Shown: positions 1-8,421 of the stretch, piece after piece
Layout: every line of letters begins with the position of its first letter
Position numbering within the stretch: position 1 is the first letter of the stretch
Origin: Agapanthus africanus
Taxonomy: Eukaryota > Streptophyta > Magnoliopsida > Asparagales > Amaryllidaceae
Assembly: GCA_030015575.1 (NCBI GenBank)
Contig: CM057346.1
Span: 116,107,899-116,171,898, forward strand
Direction of reading: 5' to 3'
Length of the DNA stretch: 64,000 nucleotides
Position numbers and translations under genes: made by a program
Notes under the pieces: generated by a model
What the model was told of the DNA's origin: nothing
Database searches by the model: none
What the model saw: only the letters and a program-made list of their open reading frames with translations

Positions 1-2075
1 AAGCGCTCACGTGGGGTCACATGAGGCGCCAGAAGATTGGGCCTTGCTTCTTTTATTTTACTCTCAGAATATGCATATAAGTGTTAAACACTTGACCTTT
101 ATGACCATCACGTGTGGGCATGTAATGGGTATCCATGCGTTGGATATTAAAAGTATTTGTCAGAGGTCGCGTGGGAGCACGTGATACACCCTAAAAAGAA
201 ATTGTCTTGGCTTTACTCCCTTTTGTTTTGAGGAACTTTATAAGGGTCATGTGGGAGCATGTGATGCACCCTAATAGAGAAACTGTCTTTATTGTTTTCC
301 CTTTTCCCTTTTAAATAAGTGTTAAACATTTTGGAAAATCTCTTTTTCTGGTTCAAAGAAGGGGGTCACGTGTTACCACATGATTATCAATATGCATATG
401 ATTCTGAGTTTCAAGTCCCTTACTAACTTCTCTTCTCTTCTCTTTTTTTATAGGAATTTAATTCCTCGGAAATTTGCATGACGGAATCTCCTCAATGAGA
501 ATTAACTTTTCAATTTTATGGGGAGATCAGCTTCTGCTGATCTATCACCATGAGGAAGAACTAAGTTCTTATATTAGGGATTAAACCCTATCCTTGTTGG
601 AGGAATTAAATTCCTATATGTCTTTGTGGGAGAATAGAATTCCTTGAACTTAGGTCTTCCTTTAGGTTTTAGATCTGCATGGCAAAATCTCCCCGATGAG
701 AATTAAATTCTCAACTTATGGGGAGATCTACTTCTGCAGATCTTCAACCAGAGGAAGAACTAAGTTCTTATTTAGAAGAGTTAAACTCTTGGTTTTTTTA
801 AGAATTAAATTCTCTTTTGTTTTATGGGATGATCTCCTTCCTTCTCTTACCTAGAGTTTCTTTCTTCTCTGAAGAGATCTTCTTCTCTCTGGAGAATTAA
901 ATTCTCTTTTTCTTTTGTTTTCAGGGAGAGGTTTTTTCTCTTTTTTTCTGTTCAATCCTCTCTCTCTTTTCTTCTTGGCTCCTATTTATAGGTGAAAGAA
1001 AAGAATCAGTTTGTTCAGCCAATCTCTCATTAAGAGATTTTGATTGATTTTATAACCAACATGAACTTTTAGATCACTCGGTGAATTTTATTCACCATTG
1101 GATTTTTAATCCAAAAGATATTTTATTTGTTGCTCCTGGCAATTTTTAGGAAAATATTTCCTTATATAGAATCTTTCTATAAATTGGTGATTTTTAATCA
1201 CCATTGGATTTTTAATCCAACGGTGCTCCTTTTTACAGAGGGCAATCTTTTCTGTTTGGAAAGATCTAGGGAAATATTTTTCCAATTAGGGTTTTTGATT
1301 CCTTTTAATTAGAATTTAATTCTATTAGTTCAGAGGGTTCAAGAGTTTATCGCGTGTTGGCACGTGACCTTACCAATTAAGCATTTAATTAGAATTTGAT
1401 TCTATTGGTTCAGAAGGCTGAGGAACCCATCACGTGTTGGCACATGACCCCACTGATTAAGCATTTAATTAGAATTTAATTCTATTAGTCCAGAGGGCTC
1501 AGGAACCCATCACGTGTTGGCACGTGACTCCATTGATTAAGTATTTAATTAGAATTTAATTAAATTAATTTAGATGGCTCAGGAACCCGTCACGTGTTGG
1601 CACATGACCCTACTGATTAAGCATTTAATTAGAATGCAATTCTATTAGTTCAGAGAGCTCAGGAACCAATCACGTGTTGGCATGTGACCCCACTGATTAA
1701 GCATTTCCAATTGTTTATTTCAATCAGCGCCTATAGGCTTTGCCTATAAAAGGTCACGTGCCTGCACGTGACACCCGGTCACGTGTGGGCACGTGATGCC
1801 CCCTTTGGGGGTTTTCCTTGCTACTTTATTTGTATTTTATTCAGTTCTCATGAGGGAACAAATGCTTTTAATTCCTTTCAATTATAAATTAATTCTATTA
1901 ATTCAGTCGGTTCAAGAGCCCATCACGTGTGGGCATGTGACTTTATCAATTAGGCATTCAGGCGTAGATAGAATCTGCCCATAAAAGGTCGCGTGTTTGC
2001 ACGTGAGGCCCGGTCACGTGTGAGCACGTGATGCCCCATTTGGGGGTTTTTCTCGCTGCTTTATTTGTATTTTAT
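1..2075 (-). repeat. Palindrome-rich, LTR-like 3' end of the Tat element
   Basis: Non-coding. It resembles the outer part of the right-hand LTR (21,060-21,430): both hold paired CACGTG boxes, AAGTGTTAAACACTT-type palindromes and the word GCGCTCACGTG. I therefore read it as the outer (U3) part of the 3' LTR, or sequence next to it, with the rest of the LTR left of the window. It contains at least a dozen short perfect palindromes (79-93, 452-466, 524-543, 556-570, 601-615, 698-712, 755-769, 776-790, 892-906, 1080-1096, 1098-1114, 1187-1203, 1205-1221), about fifteen paired CACGTG-like boxes and an 80-bp tandem repeat. The boundary near 2,075 is a guess, since no terminal TG/CA pair or target duplication was found. 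It also lies upstream of the plus-strand gene at 2,076-3,848 and could hold that gene's promoter. Confidence 0.5.
1311..1710. repeat. 80-bp tandem repeat, five units
   Basis: Units begin with AGAATTT-like words at 1311, 1391, 1471, 1551 and 1631, an exact 80-bp step. Each unit carries an AT-rich palindrome and one CACGTG-N4-CACGTG pair (near 1353, 1432, 1511, 1592 and 1670). A degraded sixth unit lies near 1,870-1,955. Differences between units are mostly C-to-T or G-to-A inside CACGTG, as expected from decay of methylated CpG. Confidence 0.85.
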
Positions 2076-3848
2076 TCAGTTCCAATGAGGGAACATCCAT
2101 CTCAGTTGCTTCCGAAGACGAGCTTGCACTAAAAACGGGTAGTCATTCATTTGCGCTTCAAACCCGGCGAACTTATTTAATGAGGAAAGAACAACGGCTC
2201 GAAAAAGCCATACTTTAGGCTTCCTGACGTATTGGTATGCGTCTTCCTGGTGTCCTTCTTTTAGAGAGCAATCTGTATTACTTTAATGTCTTCTCATTTT
2301 TGCGAAAACTTTGCAGGGACTTCTGCAGCAGAAGCGGGTTTGAGTCCGGATCGAGCCATGGCTGTAGATTCTACGAACATCTCCCGTGACGCACTGAAGG
2401 GTGTAGAGGAGATGAATGAAGCGGCCATCCTTGCTGTGGAGCTTCTGGTGGTGGCTGATGTCCCTTCCGCATCTACTCCTTTAGCAGAGCTGACCTTATC
2501 GGCCATAGTTCCCATGGACATTCCTAGTGACGTACCGGAGAGTGCAGAGGGGATTGCTGAAGCTGTCATCCCTGCCTTGGAGCCTTCAGCGGCTGCTTTT
2601 GTCCCTCTATTGGAGATTACCGCGTCGGTTATAGATTTTACAAATATCTCCAGTGATGCACCTGAGGGTGTGAAGGAGACTGCTGAGGCTGCCATCCCTC
2701 TAGCTCAGGGCGAGCGAAGCATTGAAGGTAATCTCATATACATATATATTTTGTTTAATGACCCTTCTATCATCTGACCCTTTTCTTTTCTTCAGAATTG
2801 CGGGAATTGGTGGCTTCCGTCGTGGAACTCTCTCCGAGGAAACCTTCCAGCGCTTGCTTGACATGGCTTCCCCACAAGCAATACCCCCACAAAGCATAGT
2901 TCTTTTCTCAGGCCAAGGTTGGTATGCTTTGCCCTACTGGTTTTACATTTTCATAATGATGCTGATATGCGCATCATTTTAAACCACAGTTCTGGAGGCT
3001 GACGACGAGGTCGAGATTCTTAACAGACCTGGGGATCTTTCAAACCCGCCTTGCATGACTGTGGGTAAGTGACGTTTTATCCTTGGCATCGTTTTATGTA
3101 CTCTATGTTTGGAAACAAAACTGACCGCACCTAAATCTTTACAGCTTTGCCAGCCTTGATCCCATTAGAGTCTCGGATCCCTATGCCACCAGGACCTTAT
3201 GCCCGACGTGCATCTGAAAGGATGGCAAAACAGAGCATTTATTCCTTGGCGGCACTCATCGAAGATCTTCATGCTGGTACTTCTGTCGCGGACGAAGAAT
3301 TTGCTGCCGAGGCCAACGCTTCATTATCTGTTCTGGCCACTTATCATGATGAGGCATTAGTGTGTACTTGGGTTGAGTATTGTCGCAGAATGGAGGCATG
3401 CCTGCATGGGATTGAATTCATATGCCTTCCTTCCGACATCTTAACTGTAAAAACGAGCCTCCGAGGATGGATCGAACGGTGTGCAGCCAATCTCCAGTCA
3501 TGCGAGAAGAGGCTCAATCGGAAGTTTTCAGAGAAGGAGCTAGCTTCAAATGAGTTGGGGGAACTTCAGGCTCAGCTTACTATCAAGATCACCCGTGCGT
3601 ACGAAATCTGGCGAGTGCTTCAAGAAGCCATTACAGAGGCAGTGACTCTTGACAAAGCTGTTATTTTTACCCGAGCAATGGTTGAAGCCCATAAGGTTGC
3701 TGAGAAGGAGCTCAAGAGTCGGTTTACTTCATACTAGACTCAACAGACCCAGGCAGAGACTCGTCTAGCAGCACTAGTGGAGCTTGAAGCTAAAGTCCAG
3801 CGGAAGAGCGACGAACTGGCTGGCCTATTGAACCGTCCGCCGACTTGA
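2076..3848 (+). pseudogene. Spliced gene antisense to the Tat element (extra ORF), degraded
   Basis: This gene runs opposite to gag-pol, between integrase and the 3' LTR. Tat-lineage elements such as Grande are known to carry an extra antisense ORF there. Proposed exons: about 2,076-2,138, 2,317-2,727, 2,796-2,917, 2,990-3,064 and 3,145-3,848, all bounded by GT and AG. Most junctions keep frame: exon 1 to 2 gives ...ELALKT-GTSAAEAG..., 3 to 4 gives SGQ-VLEADDE, and 4 to 5 gives CMTV-ALPALIP. Exon 2 encodes about three repeats of 43 residues (TNISSDAPEGVKETAEAAIP-like). Exon 5 encodes a helical, probably coiled-coil region. Damage: the exon 2 to exon 3 frame is off by one base, and a TAG at 3,735-3,737 cuts the last 36 codons. 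The true start is not resolved; the ATG at 2,286 is probably intronic. Function unknown; similarity to plant mobile-domain proteins is possible but unproven. Confidence 0.6.
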
Positions 3849-4559
3849 AATATTTTTGTCGCTGTATATTCTTTTCTTTTTGCATAAGAGTATCTTTTAT
3901 TCATTTTGATTCATGAATAACGTGTATTCATTTTGATTCCTGAATGAAATCTTGTATTCACTTAATATTCATGAATAAAATACATATTTTATTTCATACT
4001 GGCATTTCTCTTTTCTTTGATGTCTCGATTTGGCATGAAGTGGTTTATATACTCATTTTGGAGTTTGTAGTTTATTCACTCAGCTCGGAGTCTCTAGTTT
4101 ATGAACTCATTTCGGAGCTTATTTCGTTTACCTCCCTTGGGCTTGTAGGCAAACCTGTCATAATGTTACAGTTAACCCCTGCTCTTTATGACAGAGGTCC
4201 GTTAGGGTCTGTAGTACTAGGGATTTTGTCCGTCGTACCGTCGCATTGGCTGATGCATTTCCCGATATGCAGACGTTACGCTGTTGTTCGAGTAGCCCCA
4301 TGACTGTCGTGTCTCTAATCCCTTCGGGGGCTGGACAAAACATCTTCATGTAATCTCCTTAGGTCATATTACCGTTGAGAGAGCAAGCGATAGGAATTTT
4401 GCCATGCCGCTTTTTACTTGAGGTTAAGCTCAGTTTGGGAGCCCCGATGAGCCAAAACCACTCCGCGCTGGTGTGGGATGATCTCCGATAGTCATTCAGG
4501 TTTTATTTGAGTTGCCGTCAAAACCCTGAAACTAGGAATTTGGCCTTCGCTTCCCTTGT
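3849..4559. other. Non-coding 3' region of the Tat element
   Basis: No gene seen. The first 150 bases are AT-rich with repeated GTATTCA and TGAATAA words, and could serve as the 3' end of the antisense gene. At 4,050-4,130 there are three loose copies of a TCGGAG(C/T)-TAGTTTATGAACTCA word. The remainder is unique-looking sequence before the tandem repeats. Confidence 0.45.
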
Positions 4560-4568
4560 CGACACCGC

Positions 4569-5275
4569 GTCTGCTGTAATGAGGCGAATGTCGAGGTGAT
4601 CTCTAGGTTGTTTTTGAACCGTCGAGACTTGGAACTAGGGACTTTTCTATGGCTCCGTTTTGTTTTGACCCTGGGGTCTCTAGTTGACGTCACGTCTGTA
4701 CCTTGCTGGAGAGAGATGAAACACCATTGTTGACACTGCTTCTGCTGTAACGAGATGAGTGTCGAGGTGGTCTCTAGGTTGTTTGTGAACCGTCGAGACT
4801 TAGAATTAGAGACTTTTCCATGGCTCCGTTTTTTTGACATCACGTCTGCATCCTCTTGGGTGAGAAGAAATGTCGTTGTTAACATTGCGTCTTCTGTAAC
4901 GAGACGAGTGTCGAGGTGGTCTCTATATTGTCTGTGAACCGTCGATGCTTGGAACTAGGGACTTTTCCATGACTCTGTTTTGTTAACGTCGCGTCTGCAC
5001 CCAGTTGGAATGAGAAAAAGCGTCGTTGTTGATACTGCGTCTGCTGTAATAAGACGAGTGTCAAGGTGGCCTTTGGGTTGTTTATGAACTGTCAAGACTT
5101 GGAACCAAGGACTTTGTTATAGCTCCGTTTTGTTTCGACCCTAGGGTCGCTTGTTGACATCGCGTCTGCATCTTGTTGGAGTGAGAAGAAACGCCGTTGT
5201 TGACACTGCGTCTGCTGTAACGAGACGAGTGTTGAGGTGGTATCTAGGTTGCTTGTGAATCATCAAGACTTAGTT
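4569..5275. repeat. Tandem repeat of about 150/172 bp
   Basis: Units start at CTGCTGTAA-like words near 4,570, 4,743, 4,891, 5,040 and 5,212, giving steps of about 173, 148, 150 and 172 bp. The length difference is a block of about 24 bp (GTTTTGACCCTGGGGTCTCT region) present in the long units only. The last unit is partial. Open frames across it (for example 4,532-4,885 minus) follow the repeat and are not taken as genes. Confidence 0.85.
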
Positions 5276-5409
5276 CTCCCTTTGACGGAGCCTGGTGGGA
5301 AAATATGGTTCCCTTTTCGTTTATGCCCATGGATTGTATACAGGGGTTGATGTGGACTCACCTGCAAGGCAAAAGTTTCATTCATTTTTTTATTTCCGCG
5401 ATGCTCTAT

Positions 5410-5700
5410 CATTTCAGCTTTTTATATCGTGAGAGTTATGATTGCCCAATCATTTCAGCTTTTTATATCGTGAGAGTTATGATTGCCCAATCATTTCGGC
5501 TTTTTATCGCGGTGCCCAATCATTTCGGCTATTCTTTTCTTTTTACTCGCTTCTTTTTATTGCGAGTTGCCTAAACATTTCGGCTGTTTTTATATGCATA
5601 TATTTTGCTCGCTGATTTTTATTGCGAGTTGCCCCATCATTTCGGTTGTTTCATATGCATTGTTTTTGGCTCGCTGATTTTTGTTGCGAGTATTGAACTT
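5410..5700. repeat. 41-bp tandem repeat followed by CATTTCGGCT repeats
   Basis: Two near-identical 41-bp units start at 5,410 and 5,451. Looser repeats follow, marked by CATTTCGGCT at about 5,492, 5,521, 5,576 and 5,638, and by TCGCTGATTTTTATTGCGAG-like words that are themselves inverted repeats (CTCGC ... GCGAG). No coding function is seen. Confidence 0.75.
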
Positions 5701-5900
5701 GAGATCTGATTCCAATCTTGGCATCAGCACCTCTGCGACTGGAATATTGCTAGGAGCGAATCATCATTTGTCGTGAAAGGACTTGGAATTTGATACCGAT
5801 TTAAGCATCAGCATCGCTACAGCTGGGATGTTCCTTTGTCGATTTGAACAAAGGTGGCTTAGTAAACATGGTTAGGGTCTTGTCATCTAAGACTTTTGAC

Positions 5901-6306
5901 TTTATGAGCCGTAAGGGTCTCATAAAGGTATTTCTCCCTACGAGTCGTGAGGATCTCGTAGGTGTATGTTCTCATTAGAAGTCGTAAGGACTTTTAAGTG
6001 GTGTTTTCTCTTATAAGTCGTAAGGATCTCATAAGAGTATTTTCTCTTTATAAATCGAGAGGACTTACAAGTGTCATTCACCATATGAGGACATTCCTCG
6101 TGATTGATGGAACTTAGTGGGGGGAAATGTTTATTTGTGCCCGTGGATTGTATACAAGGGCCAATATCGGACCGCCTGTAGGACAACTTAAAGAACACGA
6201 TGGCTTAAGAACAGGTCTGGGTCCCTGTAGTTTAAGGTTTTGAATCCTATGAGCCATGAAGGGTCTCATAGGGGGAATTCTCCATACGAGTCGAGAGGAT
6301 CTCGTA
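5901..6306. repeat. Hairpin array with conserved TCGTAAGGAT loop
   Basis: At least six inverted repeats share a 9-11-nt loop like TCGTAAGGAT while their arms differ and stay complementary. They are: TTTATGAG/CTCATAAA (5,901-5,926), CCTACGAG/CTCGTAGG (5,937-5,962), TTAGAAG/CTTTTAA with one G.T pair (5,975-5,997), CTCTTATAAG/CTCATAAGAG with one mismatch (6,008-6,037), CCTATGAG/CTCATAGG (6,246-6,272) and TACGAG/CTCGTA (6,285-6,306). The stretch between 6,040 and 6,240 holds one poor copy and a TGGATTGTATACAAGGGCC segment also found near 5,328 and 19,974. Confidence 0.8.
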
Positions 6307-6491
6307 AGTGAAAATTTTACGAGATTGCGCCCTTTCAGGTTTTCACAAGCTCGCCGGTAGCTCTGTTGTTTTTACTCACGACGCCCTTTCGGGTTTTCAT
6401 CCATGCCCATTTTTCTTATGGGCGTACCTTTTTTGGGGGTTGCATTCTTTGCCATTGGAGTTTTGATTGCAACATAGATCCCAAGAGAAGA

Positions 6492-6682
6492 TATCGCCGT
6501 ATTTAGGGCGATACGCCATGTTTGAGGTGGAGTACTAGTTTAGGGACATTTCGGTCCATTGTTGCCGTGTTTGGAGGCGGCGGTTAGTTTAAGGACATTT
6601 CAGTCCGTGGTCGTCGTGTTTGGAGGCGATGGTTAGTTTAAGGGCATTTTGGTCCATGGTGTCACCATGTCTAGGGCGATAG
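6492..6682. repeat. 49-bp repeat, three units, with hairpins
   Basis: TAGTTTA(A/G)GG words start at 6,536, 6,585 and 6,634, an exact 49-bp step. The same unit recurs seven times in the 5' LTR (20,243-20,580). Each unit carries an inverted repeat. The clearest lies just before the first unit: TATCGCC/GGCGATA around loop GTATTTAG (6,492-6,513). It sits downstream of integrase in the element's own direction. From 6,683 to 6,774 I see nothing, and no clear polypurine tract was found. Confidence 0.75.
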
Positions 6683-6774
6683 TTCTGTTGGATACTACTT
6701 TTAGAGTTTTGACTCAGAAAGATAGCGAGCGGATACGAGCGTCGTCATCTATCGTTAACTTGAGTCATGACTTG

Positions 6775-7637
6775 TCAAGCATAGTATTTCTTAAGGAATC
6801 GGTCGTTTATTGGCCGGAAGGGTCTTTCGCCATGCATATCCATGAGCAAGTAGCCCCCCCCAACTTGGTAGACTTTGTCTATGATATACGGGCCCTCATA
6901 GTTTGGCTCAAATTTCCCTCGTTTTACACTATTGGGGATCACAGGTCTTTTAATGACTAGCACGAGTTCGCCTTGGCAGAATGTTCTTGGTCTGGTTAGT
7001 CTTTCGTATGAGCGCGTCATCCTTGCTTTGTAAGCTTTCAGGTTTTGCTGTGCCATGAGACGAGTTTCATCGAGGGCGTCGAGCTCCTCAAGCTGAAGAT
7101 GGGAAATTTCTTCATCCGTTGGCTCATATCGAACTGCCACTCGTTGAGAGGTAGCTCTATCTCCAAGGGGAGTACCGCTTCCGTGCCGAATACTAACGCG
7201 AATGGAGTTGTATTCGTGGCCATTTTGAACGTGGTTCGATACGCCTAGAGAGCTTCATGCAGTCTCTCTTGCCAGTCCATTTTATTTCTGGACACCGTTT
7301 TCTTTATGATCTTCTTCAATGTCTTGTTGAAAGCCTCAGCTAGACCGTTAGCTCGAGGATTATAGACTGAAGAGTATCTCCAGTCTATATTATGCTGCTG
7401 TGCGTAGCGGCTGATCTTATGGCTTCTGTAGACCGGCCCATTATCCGAGATGATCCATCGCGGAGTGCCGAACCGGTAGATGACATGTGTCCTAAAGAAA
7501 TGGAGGATGTTCTTCGTCTTCACTTCCTTTAGCGGTACTGCCTCTGCCCACTTAGAGAAGTAATTGGTTGTTGCCAATATAAACCGATGTCTTTTGGATG
7601 ACGCTGGTTCAATGGGGCCGATTATATTGGTCCCCAC
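6775..7637 (-). pseudogene. Tat integrase, catalytic core and C-terminal part
   Basis: This is the integrase core of the Ty3/gypsy element, which would join cDNA to chromosomal DNA. Core motifs read FILATTNYFSKWAEA, IISDNGPVY and GLAEAFNKTLKK. The second Asp and the Glu are kept. The first catalytic Asp is Asn (codon at 7,563-7,565; family form ATTDYFSKW), so strand transfer should be lost. The C-terminal part includes FALVFGTEAVLPLEIELP and KRGKFEPNYEGPYIIDKV, and ends with a stop at 6,775. A nonsense codon (Trp to TAG) lies at about 7,245 and a frameshift near 7,100. It continues from the zinc-finger part in another frame near 7,630. Confidence 0.88.
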
Positions 7638-8421
7638 ATTTCGAACGGCCAGCTAGCTAATGTTGGGTGTAGCGGATTTGGATGCTGGTGGATGAAGTCC
7701 CTGTGAACCTGGAACGAGTGACACTGCTTCACATATTCTAGGCAGTCCTGAATCATTGTGGGCCAGTAGTAACCCATTCTTTTGATCTTCAGCTTCATCT
7801 TTGGCCCGGCTTGATGAGAACCGCAGAGTCCGTCGTGGGTTTCTTGGACGACTCTCCTTGCTTCTTCTGGTCCCAGGCACCTTAGCCACAAACTGTCGAA
7901 CGATCTCTTATATAGAGTATCATTGACGAAGGCAAAATACAGAGCTCGTTTCATGAGCTGATGTCTTGAAGATGCATTTTCGGGTGTTCGATGGGATTTG
8001 AAGTAGTCTATGAAGACTTCTCTCCAATCCTCAGCCTTTTCTTCATCCTGTAATTGGAAGGCTGCATATTTGGTCGCTTCCTTTCTTTTAGACGACTCCG
8101 GAGATATTTCTATTGGCACGAGAATCCGGCGGCTTTGCATAATGATCCTTACGTCATCGAGGTTTTCGTCGGCCAGTTCTTTAGCGAGCTTGGCTAACGC
8201 ATCCACCTTGCTATTTTCCGAACGCGGTATGCTTTCTAGGATGTAGGAGGGAATTTGAGTCAGTAGTTGCTTCACTCTTTCGCCATATTTTACCAATTCC
8301 GGTTTACACGTCTGATAGTCGCCATTTACTTGGCTAACGACTAGCTGGGAGTCTCCATATATGAGGAGGTTTTCGATGCCTATGTCGACAGAAATCTCAA
8401 GACCCGCTATTAAAGCTTCGT
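7622..8421 (-). pseudogene. Tat second RNase H (C-terminal part) and integrase zinc finger
   Basis: The frame opens in the middle of an RNase H domain (NEALIAGLEISVDIG...YGDSQLVVSQV), directly at the solo-LTR insertion at 8,421. It then runs through a linker (about 8,296 to 7,900) into the integrase N-terminal zinc finger. This reads HDGLCGSHQAGPKM...YYWPTM...CLEYVKQCHSFQVH; the last Cys of the HHCC set is Phe. The RNase H is of the additional archaeal-like type that marks Tat elements. The missing N-terminal part lies at 11,737-12,000. A frameshift near 7,630 separates this from the catalytic core. Confidence 0.87.

Noticed and set aside
1311-1710. Regular repeats suggesting a CRISPR array
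   Set aside because: Tandem 80-bp units without unique spacers, in a plant retroelement; no cas genes.
2294-2695. Minus-strand frame of 133 codons
   Set aside because: Shadow of the plus-strand repeat-coding exon; it mirrors its repeats and has no motif.
4532-4885. 117-codon minus frame and its neighbour at 4,879-5,064
   Set aside because: Both repeat the same words because they lie in the tandem array; no other support.
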